A stretch of 64,000 nt of DNA. Source: Rhea pennata. Lineage: Eukaryota; Chordata; Aves; Rheiformes; Rheidae. How positions within the stretch are numbered: the first letter of the stretch is position 1; every line of letters begins with the position of its first letter. The position numbers were made by a program, and so were the translations under genes. The notes beneath the pieces were generated by a model. It was not told where the DNA came from, did no database searches, and worked only from the letters and a program-made list of their open reading frames with translations. The stretch spans positions 60,552,570 through 60,616,569 of the forward strand of contig NC_084667.1 of the NCBI RefSeq assembly GCF_028389875.1, given 5' to 3'. Of this stretch, positions 23,923 through 36,700 are shown in pieces.

Positions 23923-25360
23923 GTGAGGGGGCGGAGGGAGCGGGGCGGGCGGGAAGCGCCGCGGCCCGCTGGGCCCGGCCTGTGCCCTCAGAGCTGCCCC
24001 AACCGTCCCTAACGGCCGCTCCAACCGCCGCCCCGCGCGCCGCCTCCCACGGCCCCGGCCCGCGTCCCGGCGGCGCTGTGTAACCTGCCTCTCCTCTCCC
24101 GCCGGCAGAGAGGACCAGGCGGCTGCTCTTCAGGGGCGCCCAGGCGTACATGGAGGGCGCCTGGCCCGCCGGCGGCCCGGGCACCTGCGCTGTCAGCCGC
24201 TCGCCGGAGCCGGGCGGGGAGGCCCAGGACACCCGCTCGGGGCGCCGCTGGAGCGGGCAGCTGCTCATCGGCCACGACGGGAAACTGCTGAGGCGCTCAG
24301 CGGCCATGGAAAAGGGTGAGTGGCCCCTCCGTGCGCAGGAGGTGTGTGCTGCCCCGTGCCGTTGGGTGAGCAAGGCCTGCAGGCCCAGGGAGAGGGGACG
24401 TGGTTTCCTCTGTAGGGTGATCTTTTTTTTTTTTTTTTTAAGAGGTTTTTAAATGTTTAGAAACTATTGCTGCCATGGTGTGTATGTGATCTATGTGATA
24501 CCACTCCCTTTATTAGAGAGGAAAAAACAAAGCTGTAAGTCTGCAATTGTATTCTTCAAAATGCTGCCCACAGTAGCATTGAGGGGAGGTGGCATGCTCT
24601 TAGGGGTCTCATAGAGCTTTAAGCTTCTACTTTTAATTGCATCTCTTCCAAGCAGTTCTACCAGTGGGAGTTTCCAAAGCCTGTTCCTCGTGCGTAAGAA
24701 CGGCTGATGTCAAGGAAGCATGTACGCAGTGTGACCAGTTTGTATGCCAGAACTGCAGCAGGCTCTGCAGCTCCTGTAACGCAGTTACTTGTTCTTTGTG
24801 CTCCGTTATTGAGTAAGTGCCTAACAAACTTTTCAAGCTTTTTTTAAAAACTGTGTGTGCCCTGAAAGTTGGCTTTAGTGTATGAAGATCCAACAGATAT
24901 CTAGCTCATCCACCTAACGGATTTAGATACTTCTCATATCGGATTAGCTGTAGTAAAGCTGTCTGAAACATGGAAAATAAAATATCTGTGAAATAATCTA
25001 ATCAATCCATACATCTAGTTCAGTTTCTCATTTAAATATTCTAGGAAGAAAAGAAAATCCTCTTGCTTTCCTACCAGCAATATAATATGCTGGTTGATGA
25101 TGAATGAATATACTCTTATGAAGTAATTCTGAAGATTTTTTTGCCATCATTGTTTATAGCTCCGTAATATAAAAGAATATTGTCAGTGTTATGTGGGAGT
25201 CCCACGGTTACAGTTGATAGTAGAAAAAGAGGACATTCTTTTTATGATCCAGAAGCACTAGACACTCTTATTGACCTCTTTTTGTTTTTGTTTTTTCCCT
25301 AGTTATAGTGATGTTGGTGAACAAGTTATCTGCAATGGTTGTTCAATATTTCAAGTCTGA
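23805..25360 (+). CDS. SIVA1: SIVA1, pro-apoptotic cysteine-rich adaptor (complete)
   Basis: SIVA1 was found as a partner of the TNF-receptor family member CD27 and promotes apoptosis; family work also links it to p53/ARF control. Exons 23805-23922, 24109-24315, 24656-24812 and 25303-25360 total 540 nt: 179 residues plus TGA, against 175 in human. The start is fixed by the family N-terminus MPKRSCPF, followed by PLQLK and RELSRGV. Residues about 40-109 (exon 2) hold [11 protein letters not shown] and [12 protein letters not shown], separated by a Gly/Pro/Arg-rich linker longer than in mammals. Residues about 119 to the end form the Cys-rich zinc-binding region, with CSSC, CTQC, CQNC, CSSC, CSLC and CNGC pairs, ending SIFQV. 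Exon 2 is phase 1 on both sides, so skipping it keeps frame, as in the human Siva-2 isoform. The gene lies tail-to-tail with AKT1. Confidence 0.96.
24109..24315 (+). CDS. SIVA1: SIVA1 exon 2 (frame-neutral cassette)
   Basis: 207 nt between gccggcag and gtgagt. Encodes (E)[18 protein letters not shown], a Gly/Pro/Ser/Arg-rich stretch, then [20 protein letters not shown] and EK. It begins and ends in phase 1, so its omission preserves the frame. Confidence 0.95.
24316..25302 (+). other. SIVA1: SIVA1 introns 2 and 3
   Basis: Introns 24316-24655 and 24813-25302 with canonical ends. The first has a T-run at about 24423-24439 after the CpG island ends. Nothing else recognised. Intron 1 is 23923-24108 and lies in the CpG island. 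Confidence 0.9.
24656..24812 (+). CDS. SIVA1: SIVA1 exon 3, Cys-rich region
   Basis: 157 nt between ccaagcag and gtaagt. Encodes (V)[37 protein letters not shown] and [14 protein letters not shown], which gives most of the paired cysteines of the zinc-binding C-terminal half. Confidence 0.96.
25303..25360 (+). CDS. SIVA1: SIVA1 exon 4 terminal coding part
   Basis: 58 nt after ttccctag. Encodes (D)[18 protein letters not shown] and TGA at 25358-25360, matching the family ending (D.SD...V.C..C..F). Confidence 0.96.
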
Positions 25361-25535
25361 AACTTGATGAAATAATCCTCATGGCTAAGATGTCCATAAA
25401 TTTCATGAAGTCTCCTCTTTGTGGCTGGTCAATACTTTTAGTATGTGAATTAATTATGGAATTTCTGAGTTTTATATCTTTATATGTACTTTTTAATATT
25501 GTAGCTAAATAAACTTTTATATTTTGAGGATTTGT
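25361..25535 (+). other. SIVA1: SIVA1 3' UTR
   Basis: Short A/T-rich untranslated region ending about 20 nt after the AATAAA at 25508-25513. Confidence 0.75.
25508..25513 (+). terminator. SIVA1: SIVA1 poly(A) signal AATAAA
   Basis: Canonical AATAAA about 150 nt past the stop, with T-rich sequence downstream. It is the only canonical hexamer near the gene end. Confidence 0.8.
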
Positions 25536-25797
25536 AGATTATTTTGATTCAATTTTCTGGTATGTGATATGTCTGTTTGAAGGGCGGTCCCTCTTGTTCT
25601 GAATTCTATAACAGAAGAATTATCAGCCAAAAACATTTCTTCAGTGCCTCTCCACTTGTTGCTCATGTGAAGACATTCTTTTTTTGGGGTTAGAATAGAA
25701 ACAAGGAGATCCTGTTGCACTTTCATGTAAATGTAGGTATTTTCTGGACATGCAGCCTTTTGTTCATGACCTAATTGGGACAGTTGACCAAGCCTAA

Positions 25798-25799
<2 letters not shown>

Positions 25800-25835
<36 letters not shown>
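25800..25835. repeat. T36 homopolymer
   Basis: Uninterrupted 36-nt T-run, about 290 nt past the SIVA1 poly(A) signal. Confidence 0.95.
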
Positions 25836-28800
25836 CCAAAAGAGAATTGGCTGAATTCTACTTTAATTTTTGTAAACTTTCACATACATCTTCTGTTTAC
25901 TGACAACTTGAATGTTTTGAATGTTCTTTCCATAACTTTGATGTAGAAAGAACACTGATGCATCAGCCTTTGAGCGAAAAAACTTTATTCAACAGTTACT
26001 TGTTAAAGATGAATTTTGCTGAACCTTCCTTGCAAGGTCTCTTTATTAAAAAGCAGCATATATGTGTAACTTCGTATTTTCCTGCGTACACTTGCAAAAA
26101 TAGCTCATGAAGTAGTCTGAAAAATGCTTAGCGCTTTTGATCAAAAATACATCTCCACAAGCCAGCTCAGTCCTCGATATTTCTCCAGATCTTATTGCAG
26201 GGACCAATTTGCTTCCCATTTTTTGTACTATACGAATAGAAATGGGACTATCATTTATGTGCTACTGGAAAGCCCCTCAAGGTAGTTTTCGTTTGCTATT
26301 TTAATGTGGGTGGGTGGGTATTTTGCTGTTGGGTTTGGTTTTGTTTTTTTTAGTGCTTTTTACCTGAAGAAAATGACTCAAATAGCTGACTTTAAACTGT
26401 AGTAAAAAGATGGGATGGGAGGGGGAGGGTAAGGTGCTAATGACAGTAACAGCTAAAGCTCCATTTCCTAAGTCATTTGCTCTGAATTCCCGAAGCAAAC
26501 TTTGCTGGTCATACTTCTTGGTCTTCTCAACTAAAACTATTATATTTTGTATAAAATAATTTATTTTTACCCTTCACTTACTAAATTTGCAGAAATTACC
26601 TCTTTAGAGGAATGGCTCTTGTAATGCTAGCTCAGTTGAGAGACTTATTCCTCAGTTATAGGAATGCATCTTCATCCTTTCTATTTAACAAGCTACTGCA
26701 AGCATACTGCCTATTTTCAGAATTTCAGAACAGATATTGCAACCGACTGAACAGAATGGTAACGCTTTAATAAAGGGTGGGATGTTATCAATTGCTGAAT
26801 AACAACACTTGCAGAGTGCTTGGCTTTGGATGTTTCAGGCACAGTTAAATCCTGGGTAACACAGTTTCAGGCCTGGTTGCATAACAAACTAGAGATGCTG
26901 TAAAAGTGTGTGCGCCCTTTGGGGTATCCTAGGTGGGTTGCTTTACTACTGAGTCAACCATTTGTATGTAGTCATAGCCTATCTGACATGCTCTGGTTTT
27001 GTTTCCCCTGTTTTGCATACTCTGTAGCTTGTTAGAAGGGGATATTACTTACTGCAGTAGCTGACAGACTTTGGTTTTGAGCAGTTGTAAAATGTATCTT
27101 AGCCTCACCCCCAAAGCAAGCAAACAAAAAGTCTACATGAGAAATTTTGAGTAGGTAAATCAGGTGAGCTAGCAGTAAAAATTGAGTGTGCACAGTAATT
27201 TCAAAGTATTGGCTATTTTTTCAAAACTGCAATAGATTAAGACAGGATGATGGTACAACCCAGTTAGAAGCTTTTGTAGGGCAGGTAAGAACATTGTATC
27301 TATGCTAAGCAGCTTAAAATAAACCTGAGCTCTTTGAATAGCAAACATCCTTAGGTGGCTGTGTTTAAATGTTACTTTTAGGAACAATTTTTAAAGTTTG
27401 TTTCTGTTTCATTGGAAGCTCCGAGCAGTAAAGCTACATGTCTTTCAGTTAGTTGTATTTTGCAAACTGAAATCTTTAAATATGTATCTGCTCTTCCTCA
27501 TTCTCCCCTGAGGGTGCAAAACTGAAAGTACTGTTTTCCTTCCAGGCTCCTGGAGAGATGAGGCAGGTTGTTTACACATAATTTGTGTTTCAAAGTAGTT
27601 GGTAGATATGGTTTTGGCTCATTTGGACAATACTGTATTTCATAGAAAGTTGTGCTCCGTAACAGTGATACGAATTTCTTGGCTTAAATTTTGTATTTGT
27701 TACCCTCTTGACAGCCCCTTTGAAATAGGCTTGCTCATTAGGGCAGACACCTTTTTCAGAATAAAGAGTTAGAAGCAAAAAATGAGGGGGAATCAGGAGG
27801 GAAATGGTTAGAGACTATGGTGGGTAGATCAGGAAAATCACAGAATAGTGCAGAAAACTTCTGCGTTGGGATGGTGCATCACAAATAAGTGTTTTTTTTT
27901 TTTTAACGTTTACAATTTTTTTGTTCCTCTGGATTCAGAAGATCTGAAAACATTTTTTTTTCATGTGCTTATGTTTCAGTCCCATTATTGGGGAAAGCTC
28001 CTGATCTAGTTTTGTTGTTCTTAGATGAACAGTGGGAGGTAGGAAATGGGACTGTTTTTGAACCTTTTAAAACTGTCTACTGAAAAGCCTGTAAAAGGGA
28101 GGACTCCCTAAGTGAGAGGTCCAAAGCTCTTTGTTTTGTTGTCTCCTAGTCAAAAGGCCCTGTCCATTGTGACTGGTCATAGAGCTGTACACTGTGTACT
28201 ATTAGGACTGCATATTGGAGCTAGAGAAGTTGTCCTAATAAATAAGTAGGAATTATTTGTTGTGCTTTGTTCTATTGTTAATTAATATGTATTCTTCTCC
28301 TTTAGTGCAGGGTGTCAGAAAACCAAAGTTTGGATGGACTTCAGAGGGAAGCTCTGAGGAGCTAGCATATTGATGAATGAAGATATTCTGTAGTAATGAT
28401 TTTGCAGATGGATAGCAAACATCTTCTCAGGCCTAGTGAAATTGCTGGTGAAGTAAATCTTAAAGAGCACAGTTTTTCTTTAAAAAGAAAGCAAGCTGAT
28501 CTGATCAAGATAAAACAAGTTCCTCAAAGCCTAATATATCAGTGTGTATTAGAAATGCACAGCTTCAGAGATTCCAGATTTCTCTCTTAAGAGCTATCTA
28601 AGGTGGTAAATTGCTTCACTAATCTCTCGTATCTACAATCTGCGTTAGAACAAAACCACCAAGTACTATGAAGAACTTCACTGAAAAGGTTACATAAATT
28701 TGAGAAATTTTCTTTAACAGCATGTGTCTGTGACATACATCACTCGTAGCAGTGTTGTAATCATGATGGGTGGGTCAAATTCGGTGGGTGTGCAAATAAA

Positions 28801-29176
28801 GCTAGTCCTCAGCAAACAGGAAGCAATTCTGTATTAGTCATAGAAGATCAACAGACTACCTACTTTCCAAGAAAAAGGATGATTTGTACAGCTGGTCCAG
28901 ACACTCTTAAAAAAAAAAAAAATCTTGTATCAGGACTTGCAGTTCTGACCAGTGCCCTTGTGTGATTAGCACCTCTCTTATTAAAAACAGCCAACACCTA
29001 ACTGTGAGAAGCTGCTTTCCCTCCTTTGGCTGGGAGTCAGGGTCAAAATATGAAGGAGACTGAAACCAATTTATGACCTTCTTTTCTTTCTGGGCAGATG
29101 ATAAAATCTAGCTGCATCTAGTTATTTCAGATCAGGACATAAAAATGAAGTTATTTAGTTGTAAGTGAAGGATGAT

Positions 29177-29198
29177 CCCCCCCCCCCTTTTTTTTTTC
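29177..29198. repeat. C-run followed by T-run
   Basis: Eleven C followed directly by about eleven T, intergenic. Confidence 0.9.
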
Positions 29199-31731
29199 TA
29201 TCAACATGGATAAGACTGCTTGGTCTGTGCCATGAGATATTAAAAAAATGGCAGAAATCTAGAAAAGTTTTAGATGCTCTGATTCTCTTCCAACAGTATG
29301 CAACTTGAAAGTAGAAATGGAAACAGTATCTTTATCCTCAGATTCTCAGCTCTGGGTCTTTTGAAACTTAGCAACTAGCCTGTAAGTGAATTGGTAAGAC
29401 AATAGTAAATGCTAGCACTATGCAAATAATACATACTTCTCTCACCACACAAAACTATGCTAGTAGTAGCATGACTATTTTTTGTTTTGACAAGATCAAA
29501 CTGAGGATAAAAATTGAATCCCAGCAAAACTTAATTGATATCAAACTCCCACCTAGACTGTATATGTACAAGCTTATTGTATGTATGTTGCTCCACTGTA
29601 AATTATGTTTGGTTATAATATTGCTTCATCAAGACAGATGTTGTTGCTTTTTCAGCATTGAGCAAAATTTGCATTCAGCAAAATTCCCGTAGTGTGGAGT
29701 ACCTAGGCATGAGGTCTTCAGTGTTTAGGGAACTGCAGATAATACAGAGAATGGCAGTATGTCTCTATAGATTATTTTGTGTACATCAAGCCTGTCCTCT
29801 GTTCTTTACTGTGGTTTTCTATAGATTGTCAGACTACGTTTAGATCCCAACCTATTGTAAAAATGGGGGGGGGACCCTCTCAAGTCTTCCAATACCACTC
29901 TACCAATAGGTAGAACAAAACTGCTACAGCAGTGCAAAGACAGTATAACTTTTTGGCACAGCTTTGGGTATTACTTGTTTGTAGATGTGAAATATGTCCT
30001 GTGAGACATACAAAATGAGTGGGTTGGTGGGAGACTCTTCCAAGAGATCATCCTTTCTCCTATAGGCTTCTTTTTTTTGTGTGTGAGAACAGATAAGACT
30101 GGAGGGAGAGGGTGAAGTGTTTCCTGATGTTTGGTTTCCTTATGCTTTTTCAGTGTCTTGAGGGTTTTTAATTACTGACATTTACAGAGGAAGATAGCAA
30201 AGCTTTTAACACTGTGTTATTTTTTATACTAAAGGAAAGTGGTTATCATATTAAAAGTAGCCAAGAGACTTCAGAAAATATTAGTGTTTCTTTAGAAAAT
30301 AAATAGAAGCTATATAATTATAAGATCAGCGTTGCTTGTGGATGATAACTGGAAGAAAATTAATCTAATATAATAATTTAATAACTAGCACTTAGTTACA
30401 TACGTAACTTTTCTATCACTTTTCATTTTGCATAAATATTTTATTTCCAAAGATGCTCAGATGTTGTAGTACTTATGATTAATTTATAATTTGAACTGCT
30501 ACCATTGTAATTTAAATTATTGTACTAGAAGACATCATTATGTTTTTTTTCCTAAGAGCCTCAGCTCCTGAGATCAAATATTTATAGCTAACATTCTTAA
30601 ACACAGGTTTTTAGTTCTCATGGTTGTGATTTCCATTAAACTCAGTGATCTCTAAGAGATAAGTAGTATACTTAAAGATTTTGTGATTTCAAGATTTGCT
30701 TTAAAATTTAGGATTTATACATTTAACTCTATTGTCTTACATAGTTTTGTTCAAATGTAATAGTTAAAATTAGAAGCTCCGTTCACACTGGTACTGCTGT
30801 TTTTTTATTTTTGTAAGCAATTAGTATTTTCCTATTTCTTGTTTTTTTTTGACAAATAGAGATGCAGGTAGTGGGCCAGATGTCCACTTGACAAACCTGC
30901 ACAACAATACAAAGATCAATGTAGATGTCAGGCATATCCTGATCTGTTCTCTGTGTACATGCTTTTAAATTTATTTTGGAGTAGCGAAAAATGCCAGAGG
31001 TTCCCTGTATAGCAGTCTGTTTTAATCTGATTGGAGAATTAGGATGAATGGTTGTATTTTACCTCTTCAAGTTTTTAGAAGGAATCCATGTACATAATTG
31101 CAAATACCTACATTTAGTTCCATGTTATATCCACAAGGTGGCATCACTATGTTAGTTTTGCATAGATTCTCACATATGTTCTTAGATTATTTTTAAGTCA
31201 TATGGCCTGATTGATACTATTGTAATTGAGCTGATATTTTCAGTTTGTTTAAAAAAGGAGAAAAGGAAACTTAGTGTGTAGGGCCAAAACCAATGTTTTT
31301 GTACTTAAAAAGTGTATCAGTAGAATTATTTATCCAAAAAACTTTGTAGTCTTTATAAAACATAGCCTGAAATTCAAAATGGACCTTTTTACTGCTTGCA
31401 AAGAAAAGAGTAAGATGTAAATCATGTGTAACGTTAAAGTAAATTTTAAAGAAACATTAATTTGACCTAAGGTATCAGTAACATAAATGACCATATTTAT
31501 ATGCCATGCAATACATAGGTTACATTGTTCTTTCCTTTTAGAAAATGTATTGTAATTGCACTCCACAACTTGTTGCATTAAATTAGCATATTTCACATCT
31601 TTGAGAAGCAACTTTTATGTGATAGGAGTTATACCCATATTAGAATTCAAGGGGAGGATTTTCAAAAGTACCTAAGGTGCTAAGGAAGCAGGTTAATATC
31701 ACTACTAGGCTGATATCATCTTTGAAAAGTT

Positions 31732-33035
31732 GTGGCAACTGGGGGAAAAGTTCCTGATGATTTGGTAAAGGTCTTCAAAGACAACAGTCTGAGCAATTAC
31801 AAATTGGTCAGCTTAACTTCAGTCTGCAGGAAGGTTATAGAGCAAATCTTCACAAAAGCTATGTGCAGTGCAACGGTGTGTTTGGGAACAGCCAGTGTGG
31901 ATTTATCAAGAGCCAATCATGCCTGACCAACCTGATGGCCTTCTGTGATGAGGTGAGCAGCAGATACAATATAATCATTTACCTTGATTCAGCAAGGCTT
32001 TCAACTCGTTCTCCCCCCTCAACCCCACAAGTATTCTTGTAGAACCTATATTGGTGAGGTGTAGTTTGGACAGATAAGCTACAAGGTAGGTAGAAAATTC
32101 ACTGGACTGCCAGGTTCAAAGAGCTTTGACTGGCAGTGAAAATCCAACTGGCAGCTGGTTACTGACCTTCCTTGGGGATTGTTACTGGACCTGATTCTAA
32201 TGTGTTCACTAATAGTTGAGATGATGGGACAGAAGGGACCTTAGCAAGTTTTGTGATGTGGCAGATTGGAGGCAGTGGTTGATACTTGAAGAGTGGCAAC
32301 TGAAACCTCAACAAGCTTGAGAAGTGGCCTGGCAGGAGCCTCCTGAACTTTGGTAAAGGTAATGTGAATTCCTGCATCTGGGACAGAGTAACTCCCTCAG
32401 AGAGCACAGGCTGATTAGAAAGCTTTGCAGGAAAGGGCCTGGTCATTCCACTGGACAAGGTGCATGTGACTCAGCCATGTGTCTTTGCTATAACAAAGAT
32501 TAGCCACATTGGGCTTTTGCAAGAGCATAAGCAGGAGATCCAGGGAAGTGATTGTTTCTATCTTTCACTCATGATACTGTGTCTGAAGGACTGTATCCAG
32601 TTCGGGGCTCCCCGGGACAAAAAAGCATCGATGTGAATCTGGGGAAAGGGATGTAAAAGGAGAGGCTGAGAGAACTGTGTTTGATCAGCCTGGAGAAGGC
32701 AAGGCTGAAGGGAGATAGAATTTTGGTCTTCCATCACCTAATCAGGAGTGTTAAAAGGAGATAGAAACCAGACTCTTTTCAGAGATTTACAGTGAAAGGA
32801 TGGGGGGGGGCAACAGGTGCAAGTTAATGCAGAGGAGGCCCTATTAGATATAAGGAAAATATTCTTTATTATAAGAGGGTTTAAAAACTGGAAGAGGCTA
32901 CCTGCAGGAGTACTTGAGAGTCCATCCTTGGAACTAATCCAAATCCCGTGGAAAATGTCTTGAGCTTTGCCTTGAGCAGGGGGTTGGACCTAATAACCTT
33001 AAGATATTTTCAACTTGAAATATTTTATGATTTTC
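31732..33035 (+). mobile_element. Degraded CR1 LINE, reverse-transcriptase part to 3' region
   Basis: Non-LTR retrotransposon relic. At 31780-31850 a frame still reads NYKLVSLTSVCRKVIEQIF, resembling the CR1 reverse-transcriptase segment NYRPVSLTSV..KVMEQI. Further on are CR1-like phrases: aatcatgcctgaccaacctg (31915-31934), ttgattcagcaaggctttc (31984-32002), cagttcggggctcccc (about 32599-32614) and ggttggacctaataacctta near the 3' end. Internal deletions and stops make it non-functional, and its decay suggests an old insertion. The 3' ATTCTATG-type tail is lost or blurred (attttatgatttt). Confidence 0.85.
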
Positions 33036-33700
33036 CTTGAGGTATAAAGCTGAGTTTTCATGTATTCCCTGTGGTATTTTTGAAAACTTAGAAACTTTAA
33101 GCTTATCCTCTTAAAAATCATCAGCACTTTTGGCCTGCTCTGTTCTTCTACTGTTCTCCTTACTGTTGACTACTGACCACTGCCAGAAATAAGGAACTGG
33201 TAAATGGATATGTGATTTGAGAATGTCCAATCTTGAGTCATGTTTACTCCAATAGAACTAATCATAGGATGAAACTTAAGCATATCCTTAAGTGTTTAGC
33301 TGGGTTGTGCTGTAGAGTGTAGCACTTTGCAAGATATAGATCCAAGAGCTTAAAAAAGTAATTACATTTTCAATCAAGTAGCTTGCATACAAACATTAAC
33401 GTACTTTTATGTATCTCAGGCTCAGTGAGTTTCATTTTACGAGTTTGATTCTCCCATGCTTTCTTGTACTGAATAATAATATCTCACTAAATGAGTAATC
33501 TGATTGTTCTGATTTCTCTTTCCATAATACCAAGGTTATTTACTGCCACAAATTAGATTTAAAAATATTTTCAAACCAAGTGAAAACAAGCTAAGAAACC
33601 TGGAACTGTGATGATTTTGGTTGAACAGCATTAATTTTCATGGTCGTCTCAAAAACTTCTTAAAAGAAGAAAGTCAATTTGCTCAATTATTTCCTTCGTT

Positions 33701-33738
<38 letters not shown>

Positions 33739-36700
33739 CTTGAGCAGTTTAAATCAAGGTTATTCTAATGTCTTCCTTTCTCTGGGAATGAGAGAAATTT
33801 TGGGGGAGTAGTTACATGTATCATTACTTACCTAGCTGGTTTAAGACACCAGTGTATTTAGATGGTTCAGGTTTTCATATGAATATAACACCTTTCTTAT
33901 TCGGCAATCACTTAGTGTAAAGAAATTCTACAGAAAACTGATTCATTTGTGTGTGAGTTCAACTATCACTACTCTTCAATATGAGCTTCTGTAACTCCTG
34001 AAAATCTTTTAAATGCGTCCTGACTTCTGTTCATAGCCTTCTGAGTGAGTGCATTGTCTTGTGAGATCAAGAACTAAAAGTTACTGAAACCGTGTTAGAG
34101 GGACTCTCCACACTGTGACAATTCTCCCACTCTATTTACTCCACGCATTTGCATGTGTTCGCTTACTGAGGGATAGAATTATTACTATAACCACACGTTC
34201 TTCTTCATCTGTCTTTTCCTGACTTTCTCTTCCTTCTGTGCTGATACTACTGATCTGGGTACAACCATAGCTTGTGCACTTCTGTCTGCCTTAACATTAA
34301 CAAATATTCCATTAGTTACTGAAAAGCCATCCCTTACTCTGAAGAAACGGTCCAAGCTCATGATGCTGTCTCTTCGTTTTTAGTGCTTGAAATCTGCAAA
34401 ATAATGCAGTCTGTGGTTCTTTCATCTTTTCCTCAAGGCCAGGGATCGTCTTTGGCTGTGTTTTACAGAGCAATACAGCTAAATGTGCAAAAGTTGAGGT
34501 TTTTGAGCTTCATTTGAAATTTCTGTAACTTAAATTTCTTAGGTAATATCTCCTCTGTCCAAATTAAATGAAAACTTTCAGGAGTTCTTCAGACACAGTT
34601 ACTGTCAGAAATAAGACTGTTTTTATGTTGTTAGTGGCCTACATCACTTGCAGGCGGAAACTAGTTCAAAACTCCACATTTGTTCTCTATATTTTCTGGA
34701 GAGATTCAGTTCTTTCAGGACTTTCAACTTTGCTTCTCCACTCAGAATATTTTCTCAGTTTGCTTAACTTGTGCTACCATCTGTTGTTCCGTAACTACTC
34801 AGAGCCAAGACGTCTGAAGATCTGAGTTTTCTTAGATCAGCACTTGGCACCAGAATCTTTTTCACCACCCAGCAAGCAGTTCCAACAGCTGCATGCATGA
34901 ATCACTTAAGTTATAGTACCCTGCAGCACTCGGTAAGAATGGTTTTTGACATATGGCACACAAGCAAAAGTGCTATGAACTGAGGTCTTTGGATGGTGTG
35001 ACATAAATTGAAGATCATTATTTTGATACTTATTTTAACATAATGTACTCCAAAATTTCATTATTTCTCAGAAAGCTTTGGAAAGATCCAAAAGATAAGG
35101 ACTTATTAATTACTAAAACCTTTGGTAGGTCAGGGGGAGTTTGTTTATGTATTATAGCAAGCTATTCTGACATATTCCCTATGGTATTTCATATTACTGA
35201 GACAATTTGCCCAAGCAGCAGAACTTCTCTTCACATGCTCTTGAGTCAGTCTATATTTAAACCTGTCTCCACCAGTATTTTGTTTCAGTTGTTTTAGTCT
35301 GGTTTGCTTAGCTGCGGATACATTCTTGATTATGCTCTGTTTGAGAAATTTGCTATCATTTACTGCTCTTCTTGCAAATGTTACTAAAACCTCATTCTAT
35401 TCAGTTTAGCAAGATATAATAGTACTTCTTTAAGAGTCGCAAGAGGATCGTGTGGATTCCGTGTTGGTTTTGTAGCGGTTAGCTGAGAGGACTGACTTGT
35501 CAGCTAGTGTAAATCAGCCCAGTGTCATTGAGCAAATGGAGCTATGCAGATGAGGATCTGATCGATCTTGCATACAACTTGTGTTATGATCTAGTGTTGT
35601 CATTTGTCTGATGATAACCATTGGTTTGGCTGAATATTAAACACAAGGCCATTCACAGAAGAATTTATGGAGTCCATATGTTTATATTTCAACATTTAGC
35701 TGCCTAAATAAGGGAAGGGAGGGGAAGACACAATAGGGAGGTTGCGTTGTCTTGATTTTTATTTTGAAGCTGTGTTTGCAGACTAGCTGGAGCCAAGCAG
35801 GGTAACTACAGGATCCAACCGTATCATCCAGGAATTGGGTGTTGAAGCTTCTTGGGTGATTTCCATGAAGCTGCCTGGCAGGACTTCCCCCCTAGTTCCT
35901 CTTGGAAAATTAGATCAGTGGGTACCTAGGGGATAATGAGGGATGGATGCCAAAGATGGAGAGCCTTTGTGGTTCAACAGAAGTGGAGTAGGAAATGACA
36001 TGATTGTCTTATGTTCCAAGAATTTAACCATTGTTTTTGGAGTAAAACTGCAAACTTTTCATGCCACTGGAAAAGTGGATTAACTGTAGCTCAAGCTGTA
36101 GAGTCTGCAGACTGATACAATGCATTTAATAGCTGAAGAAGATTTGGTGTCCATTTCTTAGGTTTTAAAGAATTTGAGTTTTAAAGAGTCTGTAGGTACC
36201 CACATAGATATTTGGGTACATATAAATATGTAAATATCTTCCATCAGCAATTTTTGGTCATCTCCTTTCAGGGCTCTAACTGCATTTTTATAGAGAATTC
36301 TGGATAAGTTAAACTATAGAGTTTGTACCACATTAGAAAGATAAACTAGATAAAGGGCAGAGAACTGGTCTGTTTTGCCTTTCCTCGATTTCTTACACTT
36401 ACCACCTGGAAGACTAAGCACACAAATTTAGGGATGTCCTGAAACAGAAAGAGATACCAAATAAAAAAAGAAAAGAAAGAAAAGAAAAATGGTCAGTGCA
36501 CTAAAAACTAAATTTCTCTGTTTTAACTTTACTAAAGAGATAGGATGGAATGATGAACGGTATTGGACAGTTATTTTTCGTTTCCTCCTCCAGTGATTTC
36601 CAGTTGTGCTTACACAGCAGGATTGTTATTTTAGATATAAATAAGAACAGAAAATCATTAAAAACACAGGTGGAGTCATGCTCTTTGCTTTGGTTAGGTC

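Larger units (their letters stand above)
23395..24330 (+). promoter_or_regulatory. SIVA1: CpG-island promoter of SIVA1
   Basis: Abrupt change from A/T-rich sequence to dense G+C with many CpG dinucleotides, covering the upstream region, exon 1, intron 1 and exon 2. Visible elements: repeated GC boxes (ccccgccccgccccgcc at 23558-23574 and a similar cluster at 23603-23626), an inverted CCAAT box (ATTGG at 23627-23631) and a CRE/AP-1-like TGACGCA at 23644-23650. No TATA box is seen, as is usual for housekeeping CpG promoters. The start site is probably between the CCAAT box and the ATG at 23805, but cannot be fixed from sequence. No divergent gene on the - strand is recognisable. Confidence 0.85.
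25536..31730. other. SIVA1-AKT1 intergenic region, left part
   Basis: A/T-rich DNA with a T36 run at 25800-25835 and a C11 run followed by T's at 29177-29198. No gene, RNA or assignable mobile element seen; open frames are short. Confidence 0.7.

Noticed and set aside
23395..24373. Long - strand frames (209 and 274 codons) over the SIVA1 CpG island
   Set aside because: They are shadows caused by high G+C on both strands; their Arg/Gly/Pro/Ala-rich translation follows base composition, while the + strand matches SIVA1 exactly with correct splice phases.
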